Made by a program: the position numbers and the translations under genes. Under the pieces are notes generated by a model. It was given only the letters and a program-made list of their open reading frames with translations, made no database searches and was not told the DNA's origin. Below are positions 24,251-33,146 of a DNA stretch of 61,636 bases, in pieces. Origin of the DNA: Acidimicrobiales bacterium (GTDB taxonomy: Bacteria; Actinomycetota; Acidimicrobiia; Acidimicrobiales; SZUA-35); assembly GCA_013003535.1 (NCBI GenBank), contig JABDIY010000110.1, positions 1 to 61,636 on the forward strand, in the 5' to 3' direction. Each line of letters begins with the position of its first letter. The stretch's first letter is position 1.

Positions 24251-24264
24251 AGGTCATCGGACTA
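24251..24264. promoter_or_regulatory. Weak DosR-type box, DUF4389 gene / Hsp20-like mini-gene
   Basis: AGGTCATCGGACTA keeps the inner half-sites only. It could serve the leftward gene (28-nt leader) or the short ORF at 24319 (about 19-nt leader). Confidence 0.35.
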
Positions 24265-24318
24265 GAGGCTTCGGTCAACACCGGGAGACATGGTTGCAGC
24301 GGTGGTTCCACGCGGTTT

Positions 24319-24429
24319 ATGACTGACGAGACCGGCACGGCCACCTACCAAGATGGAATCCTCGAAGTCCACGTGCCAGTCCAAGGCGATCAGCCGGAAC
24401 TGACCCGTATTCCCGTGAGGAAAAGCTAG
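24319..24429 (+). CDS. Hsp20-like C-terminal mini-protein or remnant (36 aa)
   Basis: MTDETGTATYQDGILEVHVP continues to ELTRIPVRKS. The YxDGxLEVxVP strand and terminal RIPV match the end of the alpha-crystallin domain and the IxI/V tail of small heat-shock proteins. The rest of an Hsp20 domain is absent upstream in any frame I examined. It may be a remnant of an hspX-like gene (hspX is the hallmark DosR target) or a real micro-peptide able to cap Hsp20 oligomers. Coding status unproven. Confidence 0.4.
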   Translation: MTDETGTATYQDGILEVHVPVQGDQPELTRIPVRKS

Positions 24430-24524
24430 TAAGTCGACCCGACTTTTACACGGCGGTGGGCTCCCAGTGCTCACCGCCCACCAACCCATCGATCACCTAT
24501 TGGTCCTGATGAGGCGATGGTCTA

Positions 24525-24538
24525 GGGACGAAAGTCCC
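24525..24538 (+). promoter_or_regulatory. DosR-type box of the cyclopropane synthase gene
   Basis: GGGACGAAAGTCCC inside the extended palindrome TAGGGACGAAAGTCCCTA (24523-24540), closest to the mycobacterial consensus. Centre 24531.5 is exactly 42.5 bp from ATG 24574. Confidence 0.88.
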
Positions 24539-24573
24539 TACTACGCGAACCACGAGTCCACAAGGCTGAACTC

Positions 24574-25875
24574 ATGTCGACCCACGTTGCGATTGCCGCC
24601 GGGCACCACCCCAGCCTCGGCGCAAGTGCTCGATTGATGCGCTCCCTGTTGGGACCAGACCTGTGCGATCTCAGAATTGAACTGTACGACGGGACGGCGC
24701 TAGGACCCGCTCATGCCCCTACAACGGTGCGGATCACGTCGCCAGATTTTTTTCGTCGAGTCCTCCTGGGACTAGGGAGCGAACTCGCATTCAGCCGCGC
24801 CTATGTAGCGGGCGAAGTGGAGGTTGTCGGCGACATCTACGGGATCATGCGGCTCCGCGATCGCATCGCCGCGATAACTGTGGATTCCACGATGCTAGGG
24901 GATGCCGCAGAACTCCTTGGCGTCCACAGTCCGGCCGACCTCAGGAAACTTCGCCCGCTCCCGCCACCGCCGGAGGAGATTCGGCTACGGGGAAGACTCC
25001 ACTCCCCCAACCGTGATTCCCGAGCCGTTTCAGCTCACTACGACGTATCCAATGCCTTCTACAAGCAGTTTCTCGATCGCTCCATGACCTACTCATGCGC
25101 AGTCTTCGAGGACGAGTCCGACACGCTCGAACAGGCGCAACTCCAGAAGTATGAATTGATTGGCCGCAAGTTGGGGTTACGGCCGGGAATGCGCCTATTG
25201 GACGTTGGCTGCGGGTGGGGCGGAATGCTGATTCATGCCGCCCATACATTCGGTGTCCATGCGGTGGGGATCACCGTTTCACAAGAACAGCAGGAGCTCG
25301 CCGAGAAAAGGGTGGCAGAGGCTGGTCTCACCGAACAGATTCAGGTTCGCCTCCAGGACTATCGCAAGATATTGGACGGTCCGTTTGATGCGGTGAGCTC
25401 GATCGGGATGTTCGAACACGTGGGACAGAAACAGCTTGCCCGCTACTTCAACACAATCGCAGGCTTGCTCGTTCCGGGGGGGCGGCTACTCAATCACGCG
25501 ATCAACCGGTCAACTCCGCAATCACGGGCTCGGATCACGCCGAACAGCTTCATGGCCCGCTATGTGTTTCCCGACGGTGAACTCCTCGAACCCGGGCGGG
25601 TGGTGTCAGCGGCCACCGCATCAGGGTTGGAGGTCCGCCATCTAGAGTCGCTACGGGAGCACTATGCGCTCACCCTGCGGCGATGGGTGCAGAACCTGGA
25701 GGAGAACTGGGACGAGGCCGTGCGTCTGACGTCGTTGCCCAGGGCCAAGATCTGGCGTCTCTACATGGCTGGGTCAGCCCTGGCATTCGAAGCCAACGAA
25801 GTCACCGTCACGCAAATCCTCGCAACGAAGACAGTCGGCGGAGACGCCCGCTTTCCTCGCCGCCCAGAGTGGTAG
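24574..25875 (+). CDS. cfa: Cyclopropane-fatty-acyl-phospholipid synthase
   Basis: 433 aa. An N-terminal lipid-binding domain (about 1-130) is followed by the SAM-dependent methyltransferase core: SAHYDVSNAFYKQFLDRSMT, YSCAVFED, LLDVGCGWGGMLIHAA (SAM-binding) and SSIGMFEHVGQKQL with the family's catalytic/bicarbonate residues. Adds a methylene bridge to unsaturated acyl chains of membrane phospholipids, a stationary-phase and stress adaptation. No Shine-Dalgarno; the ATG is 42.5 bp from the strongest DosR-type box, so a leaderless mRNA induced by hypoxia is likely. Ends convergently, 9 bp from the next gene. Confidence 0.93.
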   Translation: MSTHVAIAAGHHPSLGASARLMRSLLGPDLCDLRIELYDGTALGPAHAPTTVRITSPDFFRRVLLGLGSELAFSRAYVAGEVEVVGDIYGIMRLRDRIAAITVDSTMLGDAAELLGVHSPADLRKLRPLPPPPEEIRLRGRLHSPNRDSRAVSAHYDVSNAFYKQFLDRSMTYSCAVFEDESDTLEQAQLQKYELIGRKLGLRPGMRLLDVGCGWGGMLIHAAHTFGVHAVGITVSQEQQELAEKRVAEAGLTEQIQVRLQDYRKILDGPFDAVSSIGMFEHVGQKQLARYFNTIAGLLVPGGRLLNHAINRSTPQSRARITPNSFMARYVFPDGELLEPGRVVSAATASGLEVRHLESLREHYALTLRRWVQNLEENWDEAVRLTSLPRAKIWRLYMAGSALAFEANEVTVTQILATKTVGGDARFPRRPEW

Positions 25876-25884
25876 CCGCTCCCG

Positions 25885-26853
25885 TCAGCCAGCGAAGATT
25901 GCAACAAGGATTTGCACCGTGCCATATACACCCAGCAACGGAATGCCCAGCCGCCAGTCGTACCGATGGCTCCTGGCAACGAGGAGCGCCGCCAGCAAGA
26001 CACCGATAGCCGCGCCGACCAAACCGATCCAGACCTCATCCGAAACGATCGATCCGAACACCGCCGGACCAATACCGATAGACAGCGAAGCGTCAACAAA
26101 CGACGACCCGAACACGTCACCGACCGCCAAGGATGACGCGCCTCTTCGAATTGCGATCCAGTCGACCGCCAATTCCGGCACGGATGTTCCAATGGAAAGG
26201 ACGATGAAACTACCGACGAATTCCGGAATTCCGAGCGTGTCAGCGATGCGAACAAACGACTCAACGATGCCGATCGCCAGAGCACCAATCAACGCTAGCC
26301 ACATCAGGGTTCGAAGAACGTCAGTTGCAACGTTAGCGGTGAACTCCGAACCTACGACCGCTGATTCCATTTGCTGCTGGCCGAGCAGCAAGCTGCCGCC
26401 CAGCCAGAGGGCGATCAACAACAGACCGTCCAGATGGCCCAATTCTCCGTCTTGCACCATGACCAAAACGGCCCCACAGGAGAAGAAGGCGGCCACGCCT
26501 ACACCAATAACGAACTTGCGGTCCACAGTGATGCCGCGACTGAAGATGCAAAGCAACGCCATGACAAGCGTGGCCTGAGTAAGGGCCGAACCCGCTGAAT
26601 CGCCAACGTTCAGGTCACCGTGTCCCGATGCGGTGCTGACCAAAGAGTTGGCGATCTCGGGCAGATCGGTCCCGATCGCCATGACCGTGAGACCGACGAC
26701 CGCTGGCGGCAGTCGGCTCGACGTCGTGATTCGGAGCGCCGCCGTGACCGCTTTCTGGCTGGCCACCGCTGTCCCAAAGATACAGGCCAGAAGCAGGACA
26801 CTCCAGAGCGCTATCACGATGTTGATGACACATAGGTTGACGGCACGACGCAC
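25885..26853 (-). CDS. Sodium/calcium exchanger family (CaCA) protein
   Basis: 322 aa, about ten TM helices. Both alpha-repeats are visible: GTDLPEIANSL with DLNVGDSAGSALTQA in the first half and SIGTSVPELAVDW with SLAVGDVFGSSFVDA in the second, giving the paired acidic ion-binding residues of YrbG/CaCA exchangers. Exchanges Ca2+ (or another cation) for Na+ or H+ at the membrane. GTG start preceded by GGGAGGA. It is 12 bp downstream of the aminotransferase gene and co-transcribed with it. Confidence 0.88.
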   Translation of the reverse strand: MRRAVNLCVINIVIALWSVLLLACIFGTAVASQKAVTAALRITTSSRLPPAVVGLTVMAIGTDLPEIANSLVSTASGHGDLNVGDSAGSALTQATLVMALLCIFSRGITVDRKFVIGVGVAAFFSCGAVLVMVQDGELGHLDGLLLIALWLGGSLLLGQQQMESAVVGSEFTANVATDVLRTLMWLALIGALAIGIVESFVRIADTLGIPEFVGSFIVLSIGTSVPELAVDWIAIRRGASSLAVGDVFGSSFVDASLSIGIGPAVFGSIVSDEVWIGLVGAAIGVLLAALLVARSHRYDWRLGIPLLGVYGTVQILVAIFAG

Positions 26854-26865
26854 TCCTCCCTGGCG

Positions 26866-28602
26866 CTACTGTCGTCCCGGTGTGGTGGGCGGTCCAGGGT
26901 CCTTGGGCCCAGCGCCCTGCTCTACATCAGATGCGTACGGGAACCAGCGAAGATGCTCAAAGTCAGCGTTTGTTTCCGGAGCAACAGCGGCCTTCATGGA
27001 CATCGTAGGAACCCGTTGAGGGTCAGAACACAGAGCGGTGGCCGCGTCGAGATACTCATGAAGCGGACGGCTGCCAGTCTGGCGCCTGTTCTCATACTTC
27101 ATCCTTCCCGCAGAAAAGGACACGTCGCTCAGGAGCATCGCCGGCTCGGACCGACGCCCGATGTGGTGCCAGAGTCCGGTGTCTGGATCGAACTGGTAGT
27201 AGCCGAGGAATCTCGCCCCGTTGGTGGCAACAAAATGGACAGCATCCACGAGATAGTCAAACATCTCTTCATCGATGAAGTAGTTGAAGTTGAGCCGTAT
27301 CCACCCCGGTTTGATTCCTTCACAGCCGCGATTGATTTCGCGTTCAAACTCCTCGGAGTGCTCCAAGTCGATTCCAAGCAGGCGATGTCCGTAGGGGCCG
27401 GCACAGGAACAACCTCCCCGAGACTGGATACCGAATAAGTCATTGAGAAGCGCTACAACGAAATTGTGGTGCAGGTGGCGATCGCCGTGCCGAACGACGA
27501 ATGACACGATCGAGAGACGGTCGGCTGAGTGGTTACCGAGGACATCGATATGCGGATTGTCCTCCCATGAACGGATGGCCCGGGTGACGAAATCATGTTC
27601 CCGGGCACTGATCGCGTCCACGCCGACCGCCGCTTTCAGCTTGAACAACAGGCCAGCCCGAATCGATTCGATGATCGCTGGCGTACCGCCTTCCTCACGA
27701 TGTTCGATCCGTTCGTCGTAGTCGTGCTTCGCAGAACTCACAAATTTCACCGTGCCGCCACCGGGGACATCAGGAACGCGATTGGAGAAGAGGTCCTTAC
27801 GGGCTACGAGAACGCCGGGTGTTCCCGGCCCCCCGATGAGTTTGTGAGGTGACATGAAGATGGCATCTTTGTAGGCCAGATTCGCTTCAGCAGATGAGCC
27901 CATGTCGATCGTGACATACGGCGCAGCGGCGGCGTAGTCCCAGAAGGACAGAGCGTTGTATCGGTGGAGAAGACGGGAAACGGCATCCGTATCCGTGATG
28001 ATGCCCGTGACGTTCGACGCGGCCGAGAACGACCCGATGAGCAACTCTCGATCCTTGTTTTTTTCTAGCTCGTCCTCGAGTTGGGAAAGGCTGATGTGCC
28101 CATCGGTGTCCTCCCCGATCACGATCACATCGGCTATCGACTCACGCCAGGGCAGCTCGTTGGAGTGGTGTTCGTAGGGGCCAATGAAGACAACTGGCCG
28201 CTCGGAAGTGGGGATGGAGTTGCGAAAACCGTAGCGATCATCAAGGCTCGAGGGGATTCTGAGACCCATCACTCCGATGAGCTTGGCGATTGCGTAAGTT
28301 GCACCGCTACCGCAGAACAACACGGCGTGGTCATCGGTGGCACCAACGCTGCCGCGAATGATTTCCCTGGCCTCCTCCCGAAACCTGGTGGTCTGGAGTC
28401 CTGTCCCGGATGACTCGGTGTGCGTGTTGGCATAGAGCGGAAGCACAACGTTCCGGATGTAGTCCTCGATGAAGGTGAGTGCCCGGCCTGAGGCCGTGTA
28501 GTCCGCATAGACCACTGGGCGCGGCCCGAACGGACCGTCGATCACTTCATCTTTCCCGATCACCGAGTCCCGGATGTAGTTGATGAGAGCCACAGAGGTC
28601 AT
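26866..28602 (-). CDS. Class V aminotransferase-fold (cysteine desulfurase-like) protein
   Basis: 578 aa, PLP-dependent. Substrate/cofactor regions are conserved: YADYTASGRALTFIEDYI, ANTHTESSGTG, VLFCGSGATYAIAKLIG, FWDYAAAAPYVTIDM and MSPHKLIGGPGTPGVLVA with the Schiff-base Lys. RGGCSCAGPYGHRLLGI places Cys residues where desulfurases carry their catalytic Cys. The C-terminal 150 residues extend beyond the usual fold. Could mobilise sulfur or act on another amino acid. Start ATG 28602 is chosen (not 28623) because the box at 28641 predicts transcription from about 28605, with GATGAT as -10. Divergent from the 837-aa membrane protein. Confidence 0.8.
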   Translation of the reverse strand: MTSVALINYIRDSVIGKDEVIDGPFGPRPVVYADYTASGRALTFIEDYIRNVVLPLYANTHTESSGTGLQTTRFREEAREIIRGSVGATDDHAVLFCGSGATYAIAKLIGVMGLRIPSSLDDRYGFRNSIPTSERPVVFIGPYEHHSNELPWRESIADVIVIGEDTDGHISLSQLEDELEKNKDRELLIGSFSAASNVTGIITDTDAVSRLLHRYNALSFWDYAAAAPYVTIDMGSSAEANLAYKDAIFMSPHKLIGGPGTPGVLVARKDLFSNRVPDVPGGGTVKFVSSAKHDYDERIEHREEGGTPAIIESIRAGLLFKLKAAVGVDAISAREHDFVTRAIRSWEDNPHIDVLGNHSADRLSIVSFVVRHGDRHLHHNFVVALLNDLFGIQSRGGCSCAGPYGHRLLGIDLEHSEEFEREINRGCEGIKPGWIRLNFNYFIDEEMFDYLVDAVHFVATNGARFLGYYQFDPDTGLWHHIGRRSEPAMLLSDVSFSAGRMKYENRRQTGSRPLHEYLDAATALCSDPQRVPTMSMKAAVAPETNADFEHLRWFPYASDVEQGAGPKDPGPPTTPGRQ

Positions 28603-28640
28603 ACAGGATTGATCATCAACCATGAGCGCTGGGGGGAGCA

Positions 28641-28654
28641 GGGTCTTTGGCCCC
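28641..28654. promoter_or_regulatory. Shared bidirectional DosR-type box
   Basis: GGGTCTTTGGCCCC centred at 28647.5, exactly 42.5 bp from ATG 28690 (plus; -10 TAGCGT) and 45.5 bp from ATG 28602 (minus; -10 GATGAT). Confidence 0.82.
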
Positions 28655-28689
28655 TGCCCAAGAACCCGCCGAACCCTTAGCGTTAGCCC

Positions 28690-31203
28690 ATGACGAGCAT
28701 GATGCACCCGCTCCACCCCGGTGCGCCGCTCCCCCAGGTGTCGCAACCTCCGCCGCCGCCAACCGGGGCTGTACCGCAGCGACTCTGCCCTGACTGTGGC
28801 ACTGCTGTTGAGCTGGAGCGGTGCCCTCGCTGCGGTCTTTTGATCGGTGGCGCTGAGGCCGGACAGTTCTGGTCTCTGGACGAACAGGTCCGACAACTAT
28901 TGTCGCAACGGGACCAGGAACTTCAGTCGCTCCGTCGGGCCAGCCAGATCCAAGCCACCCCGCCAGCACCTTCGATCGCAGTCCATCATGTAGATGCAGG
29001 CCGGCGCTGGACCCAACGATGGACAGTTCGTGATCTTCTGCTCACGCTCGGGGTGTTCTCGCTCGTCGTAGCACTCGTTTCGTTCGCGGTCGTCTCGTGG
29101 GATGACCTTTCAACGGTGGGCCGAGTGGCCGTGGTGGTGAGCGCAACAGCGCTGATGGGCGCGACCGCAGTTGCACTGGATCGGCGCAGTCTCCAGGCAA
29201 CGGCTGAAGCGGTAGCTGTGGTTTGGGCGGCCTTGCTCGTTGCCGACGTTGCGGCAGCCCGTTTCCTCCTGCAGCCAGACTCTCCCCCGTTGCTCTTCTG
29301 GGCGGGCGGCATGGCTGTTGTTGCCGGGCTCCTCTTCGCGTTCGGTCAGATCACAAGCTCCCGGGTGGCACCTGCGCTTTCGGTCCTCTCGGCGATGGTT
29401 CCAGTCCCCCTTCTTGGCTTGGAACGAGGAAGTCAGATCCTGGCAGTCGCCGGTGGTGGAGCGAGCCTGGCGATTGCCATGAGAACGAAGGATTGGCTCA
29501 GCATCAGGTCCGGTCAATTTGGCACGCTGACCACGTTCGTGGGCCGGCACGCCGCCTGGAGTTTCGCAGCGGTGGGCGGGCTGTTCGCATTGTCATGGAA
29601 CGGCGAGATGGGGGTTGCGCTCGCACTGGGTGCCAGCATCGCACTCGGCATCGTGGCCTTCGTGATCGGTGAGACCGCCGGACGGGTTCGGGCCGATATC
29701 TGGATTGCCAAACTGACGGCGCTGGTCATCGCATCCCCAATCGTTCTCACCGAACGCGCCACCGACGGTCCGTGGGTCATGCTCGCCGCGGTCCTTGCTG
29801 GATCGGCGATGTTGGCCATCGCAGACCGGTCTGCGCATCCCGGGCGATTTGGTGGAATCGCTATCAGCACGGTGGCCGTCGTGCTCGTGGCGTTTCCCGC
29901 CATCGCTCTTGGGCTCTGGTCGGCGGCAGTGATCGCCGACGAGATGTTGGAGCCTTGGTCAGGGAGCGCAACGAAGCGCTTGGAGCACACTGATTTTCAA
30001 GGGGTCACGGATCGGTTTGTGGCACTGGCAGTTGTCGGAACACTCACGGCGACAGCGGCCGACCGGCTGCGGCGCCACCGCGCCTGGCAACCGGCCGCCG
30101 CCGGGGCAATCGGATTCTTGGCCCTCACAACGACTCTTACCGTTCTTGGCTCGCCGGTCTGGACTGCGGTAGTGCTGCTGGTCGCCGTAGGCATCGTGAT
30201 CCTCGCACTATCCGGTCCATCCAATTGGCTGGAACCAGACATCGCCGCGGCAGCCTTCATGGCCTTGGGCGTTGCTTCTTCGCTCGCCACAGCCGGCCTG
30301 ACCATTGCCACCGCTGCCGTTCTCGGCTGTGCTCTCTGGGCCCTGTCCTTCCGATCCCCCTGGGCGTCGGTACGTTCACTGTGGTTGGCGGCGGCGGCCT
30401 TGATTGCTTCCGGCGGTCTCGTTTTCGCAATGACAGCGAACGCTGATTGGGACACCGGTGGCATCGCTCTTGCGGTCCTCGTAGTCGTGGGCCTCATCAC
30501 AACTGCTTTGCTTGTTCCCGCTCACACCCTCTCTTCGGGATATGTCACGGTGCGTCCCCTGCAACTGACGCTCGACACAACCGGTGCATTGGTAGTAGCA
30601 GCAGCGCTGCTGGCCATCTTTTCCGCAGGAGGGTCCGGCCAACTCACCGCTGGTTTGCTGGTCGGGGCAGGATTGTGTGTGGTCCACGCCGTCCGCCCCT
30701 CCCGCTCGTGGCTCGTGGTGGCGGCCGCAACGCTTACGGCGGCGGCCGTAGCGGTGCAGCTCCAGACTGCCGACGTCACCACGGTAGAAGCGTATTCCGC
30801 CCCGGCTGCCCTTGCCGGCGCAGTCCTCGGTCTCTACGTCTACCGGCACAACCACGACGTCAGTTCGTGGGTGACGTGGGGCCCCGCTGCCGCCATAGCG
30901 ATGGGCCCGTCGCTGGTTGTCGCTTTGGGACGGGACGCGGGCCTTCGCCCGCTGCTCCTTCCGATCGCCGGAATGGTTGTTATCGCCCTCGGTTTGCACA
31001 AGCGGATGCAGGCACCGGTAGTCATCGGCGCTGCCGCCGTCACCGCCGTGGGCGCAGACTTCCTCGTCACCCTGGCGTCGGACTTGCCGCGCTGGGTTCC
31101 CTTCGGCGTTGTGGGCGTGCTTCTCCTCTTTCTGGGAGCGGACTTCGAGCGAAACCGGGCCCGGGCCCGCCACGTCTTCCTCGAACTCCACGATCTCGGT
31201 TAG
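28690..31203 (+). CDS. Large polytopic membrane protein with N-terminal zinc ribbon (SCO7613-like)
   Basis: 837 aa. A Pro-rich start is followed by a zinc ribbon CPDCGTAVELERCPRCG (about 36-52), a helix (about 58-85) and then about 20 hydrophobic segments to the C-terminus. This architecture is like the actinobacterial SCO7613 family, whose function is unknown. The ATG lies exactly 42.5 bp from the shared DosR-type box with a TAGCGT -10, so it is probably leaderless. Possibly an envelope or membrane-stress protein. The last residues (ADFERNRARARHVFLELHDL) are a basic cytoplasmic tail. Confidence 0.82.
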   Translation: MTSMMHPLHPGAPLPQVSQPPPPPTGAVPQRLCPDCGTAVELERCPRCGLLIGGAEAGQFWSLDEQVRQLLSQRDQELQSLRRASQIQATPPAPSIAVHHVDAGRRWTQRWTVRDLLLTLGVFSLVVALVSFAVVSWDDLSTVGRVAVVVSATALMGATAVALDRRSLQATAEAVAVVWAALLVADVAAARFLLQPDSPPLLFWAGGMAVVAGLLFAFGQITSSRVAPALSVLSAMVPVPLLGLERGSQILAVAGGGASLAIAMRTKDWLSIRSGQFGTLTTFVGRHAAWSFAAVGGLFALSWNGEMGVALALGASIALGIVAFVIGETAGRVRADIWIAKLTALVIASPIVLTERATDGPWVMLAAVLAGSAMLAIADRSAHPGRFGGIAISTVAVVLVAFPAIALGLWSAAVIADEMLEPWSGSATKRLEHTDFQGVTDRFVALAVVGTLTATAADRLRRHRAWQPAAAGAIGFLALTTTLTVLGSPVWTAVVLLVAVGIVILALSGPSNWLEPDIAAAAFMALGVASSLATAGLTIATAAVLGCALWALSFRSPWASVRSLWLAAAALIASGGLVFAMTANADWDTGGIALAVLVVVGLITTALLVPAHTLSSGYVTVRPLQLTLDTTGALVVAAALLAIFSAGGSGQLTAGLLVGAGLCVVHAVRPSRSWLVVAAATLTAAAVAVQLQTADVTTVEAYSAPAALAGAVLGLYVYRHNHDVSSWVTWGPAAAIAMGPSLVVALGRDAGLRPLLLPIAGMVVIALGLHKRMQAPVVIGAAAVTAVGADFLVTLASDLPRWVPFGVVGVLLLFLGADFERNRARARHVFLELHDLG

Positions 31204-31276
31204 ACCTTGCGCCGTCTCGATCTCCACGCGCCATTGATTGAAGCGGCCGATAACTGATTACAGCGATACTCATTGA

Positions 31277-31292
31277 GGCCGCTTAGGCGGCC
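31277..31292. terminator. Hairpin between convergent genes
   Basis: GGCCGC-TTAG-GCGGCC, a 6-bp stem with a 4-nt loop, in the 127-bp gap between two convergent genes. No clear T run on either side; termination inferred from place. Confidence 0.45.
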
Positions 31293-31330
31293 CCGGCCTT
31301 CTCTGGCCCTGCGCCCGGCCCTCTCGGGTA

Positions 31331-31654
31331 CTAAGGAGCCTTCTGACTCAGATCCTGAGGTTGGGCGACGTCACGGGCTGGAGGCGGTGGGCTAGCCAGT
31401 GGAGACGCCGTTCCGAGATCGATCTCTGCCTCGGCCTGGTCTTCGGCGTCGTAGTACCCCGGAGGTGCAGGATCCAGAATCAGAGCGAGGAGGATGTAGG
31501 CGATCAATCCTCCGCCTCCAACGAGGGTCAGTGCCACGAAGGCCACCCGCACCAAGTCCGTATCGATGTCGAAGTAGTGGCCAAGTCCACCACACACCCC
31601 GCGTATTTTCTGGTCCTCGGTGTCCCGGTAAAGGACTTGGTCGCGTCGATTCAT
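31331..31654 (-). CDS. PspC-domain protein
   Basis: 107 aa. MNRRDQVLYRDTEDQKIRGV followed by CGGLGHYFDIDTDLVRVAFV and a single TM (ALTLVGGGGLIAYILLALIL) is the full PspC domain, as in phage-shock proteins that sense membrane stress. An acidic Pro-rich tail follows. ATG 31654 is preceded by GGAGG at good spacing. The DosR-type box at 31710 predicts a start at about 31674. Probably monitors or stabilises the cytoplasmic membrane during energy limitation. Confidence 0.87.
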   Translation of the reverse strand: MNRRDQVLYRDTEDQKIRGVCGGLGHYFDIDTDLVRVAFVALTLVGGGGLIAYILLALILDPAPPGYYDAEDQAEAEIDLGTASPLASPPPPARDVAQPQDLSQKAP

Positions 31655-31709
31655 CTTCTGTCCTCCTGTTTGGAACTTCATCATCGTCGGCTCCGCAGCC
31701 GGCTCAATA

Positions 31710-31723
31710 GGGACCATAGTCCT
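31710..31723. promoter_or_regulatory. DosR-type box between pspC-like and CoA-binding genes
   Basis: GGGACCATAGTCCT centred at 31716.5. Leftwards it predicts a 20-nt leader for the PspC gene. Rightwards, 42.5 bp leads to a TTG at 31759 that is in frame with the CoA-binding protein. Confidence 0.7.
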
Positions 31724-31848
31724 CACCGGCCCGGACCGGCCTGGCCCATTCGACGTTTTTGCGTCGGTTGATGACGTCCGCCTCTGGCCACCGCAGCAGT
31801 CCACGGGGACGATCGAGGCAAATCTTCCGCCGATCGAAAGGTCCAACA

Positions 31849-32325
31849 ATGCAACCGATACGTCAAGCGGCCGACGACTTCCTGTCCAAGCGACGCATCG
31901 CCGTGACCGGGGTTTCACGAACCAACGGTGGGCACGGCAGCAACACCGTCTACAACCGGCTCAGGGAGCGCGGGTACGACGTGGTGCCGGTCAATCCGAA
32001 TGCTGACAAGATCGAGGGGGATCCGTGCTACCCGGATCTCGAGTCCATCCCCGATGGCGTCGAGGCGGTGGTCATAGGGACCCGGCCCGAATTGGCGTAT
32101 CCCACAATGTGCGAGTGTGCTTCGCTGGGGATTGAACACGTGTGGCTGCACAGGGGGCCCGGCCCGGGAAGCACCTCGGACCGTGCGGCGGCATATGGGC
32201 GGGATCATGGCATCCGTGTCATCAATGGTGGTTGCCCCCTGATGTTTGGGCCAACCGCCGATTTCGCACACAAGTGCATGCGACCGATCTTGACGTTGAC
32301 TCGGGCAGTGCCCAGATCTGTCTGA
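31849..32325 (+). CDS. CoA-binding (YccU-like) protein
   Basis: 158 aa. Rossmann-like CoA-binding fold: RRIAVTGVSRTNGGHGSNTV, YNRLRERGYDVVPVNPN and GIEHVWLHRGPGPGSTS are the conserved blocks of single-domain CoA_binding_2 proteins. Ligand/role unknown. ATG 31849 with GAAAGG upstream is taken; the in-frame TTG at 31759 lies exactly 42.5 bp from the box and would add 30 Arg-rich residues, so the true start is open. Confidence 0.8.
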   Translation: MQPIRQAADDFLSKRRIAVTGVSRTNGGHGSNTVYNRLRERGYDVVPVNPNADKIEGDPCYPDLESIPDGVEAVVIGTRPELAYPTMCECASLGIEHVWLHRGPGPGSTSDRAAAYGRDHGIRVINGGCPLMFGPTADFAHKCMRPILTLTRAVPRSV

Positions 32326-32330
32326 GAACC

Positions 32331-32358
32331 CGCGATCGGCGATCCGCGATCGGCGACC
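32331..32358. repeat. Tandem 14-bp direct repeat before the LprG-like gene
   Basis: CGCGATCGGCGATC followed directly by CGCGATCGGCGACC, differing at one base. It lies 63-90 bp before the lipoprotein start. It could be an operator, or merely a recent duplication. Confidence 0.5.
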
Positions 32359-32420
32359 ATCAACCTGCTCTACGATGAGGTCTCATCTACTTTCTTTCGT
32401 CCCCACCTGGGTCCCCGCCC

Positions 32421-33137
32421 ATGAGAACTCTGCGTCCGAACCGGCTGCTCACTCTCGCGTTCGGTCTCCTCCTGCCGCTCGTTGTCACAGCGTGCTCCTC
32501 GGCGACGAACGAAGCTGGCGACGCCACGATCGAAGAAATCCTGTCCCGCTCGTCATCGGCAATGGCCAAAGTGGAGACGGCTCGCTTCGCCATCGAGCAA
32601 ACTGGTGCTGCCGTCTACATCGATCAAGCCGAACAGATCCAGTTCAGCGGAGCCACAGCTCGATTCGCGGCGCCATCGTCTGCTGATGCACTGATAGGAG
32701 TTACGGCCTTCGGCCTCTCAACCGAGGTTGGTGCCGTGGCCATAGACGGAGAAATTTGGATCACCAATCCCCTAACCGGGAAGTGGGAAGCGGCACCGGA
32801 AGGACTCTCGTTCGACCCGACAGTCCTCTTCGCGGTGGACACCGGTTGGGCCGCTGTACTCTCCGGCGGGCTTCAAGCACCAGTGTTGGTCACCGAGGAG
32901 GGCGACACCGACGAACGCCACCATGTGCGGTCCACAGTCGAAGCCAACCGGGTCTCAACGCTCACCGGTGGACTCGTGAACGAATCATCCACCCTGGACC
33001 TGTGGATCGACGCCGAGACGGGCCTCGTCGATGAGGCCTCATTCGACGTGGAAACCGGTGGCGGACTTACCAGTTGGCGTTTGACCGTGACCAATTATGA
33101 CAGTGACATCACGATCACCAAACCCGACCTGAGCTGA
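32421..33137 (+). CDS. LppX/LprAFG-family lipoprotein (LprG-like)
   Basis: 238 aa. Signal peptide LLTLAFGLLLPLVVTACSS with lipobox VTAC (lipidated Cys 25). The mature part has the LppX_LprAFG pattern: a helix EEILSRSSSAMAKVETARFAI followed by beta-strands with VGAVAIDGEIWITNP and a C-terminal LTVTNYDSDITITKP. Such proteins carry triacylated lipids in a hydrophobic cavity across the periplasm. It sits 9 bp before an MFS exporter, the same order as mycobacterial lprG-Rv1410c (P55), which exports triacylglycerol. No clear DosR-type box is seen here. Confidence 0.85.
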   Translation: MRTLRPNRLLTLAFGLLLPLVVTACSSATNEAGDATIEEILSRSSSAMAKVETARFAIEQTGAAVYIDQAEQIQFSGATARFAAPSSADALIGVTAFGLSTEVGAVAIDGEIWITNPLTGKWEAAPEGLSFDPTVLFAVDTGWAAVLSGGLQAPVLVTEEGDTDERHHVRSTVEANRVSTLTGGLVNESSTLDLWIDAETGLVDEASFDVETGGGLTSWRLTVTNYDSDITITKPDLS

Positions 33138-33146
33138 GCTGAGAAG

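Noticed and set aside
31806-31819. GGGACGATCGAGGC as a box for the CoA-binding gene
   Set aside because: Right half poor and spacing wrong for ATG 31849; the box at 31710 is better.
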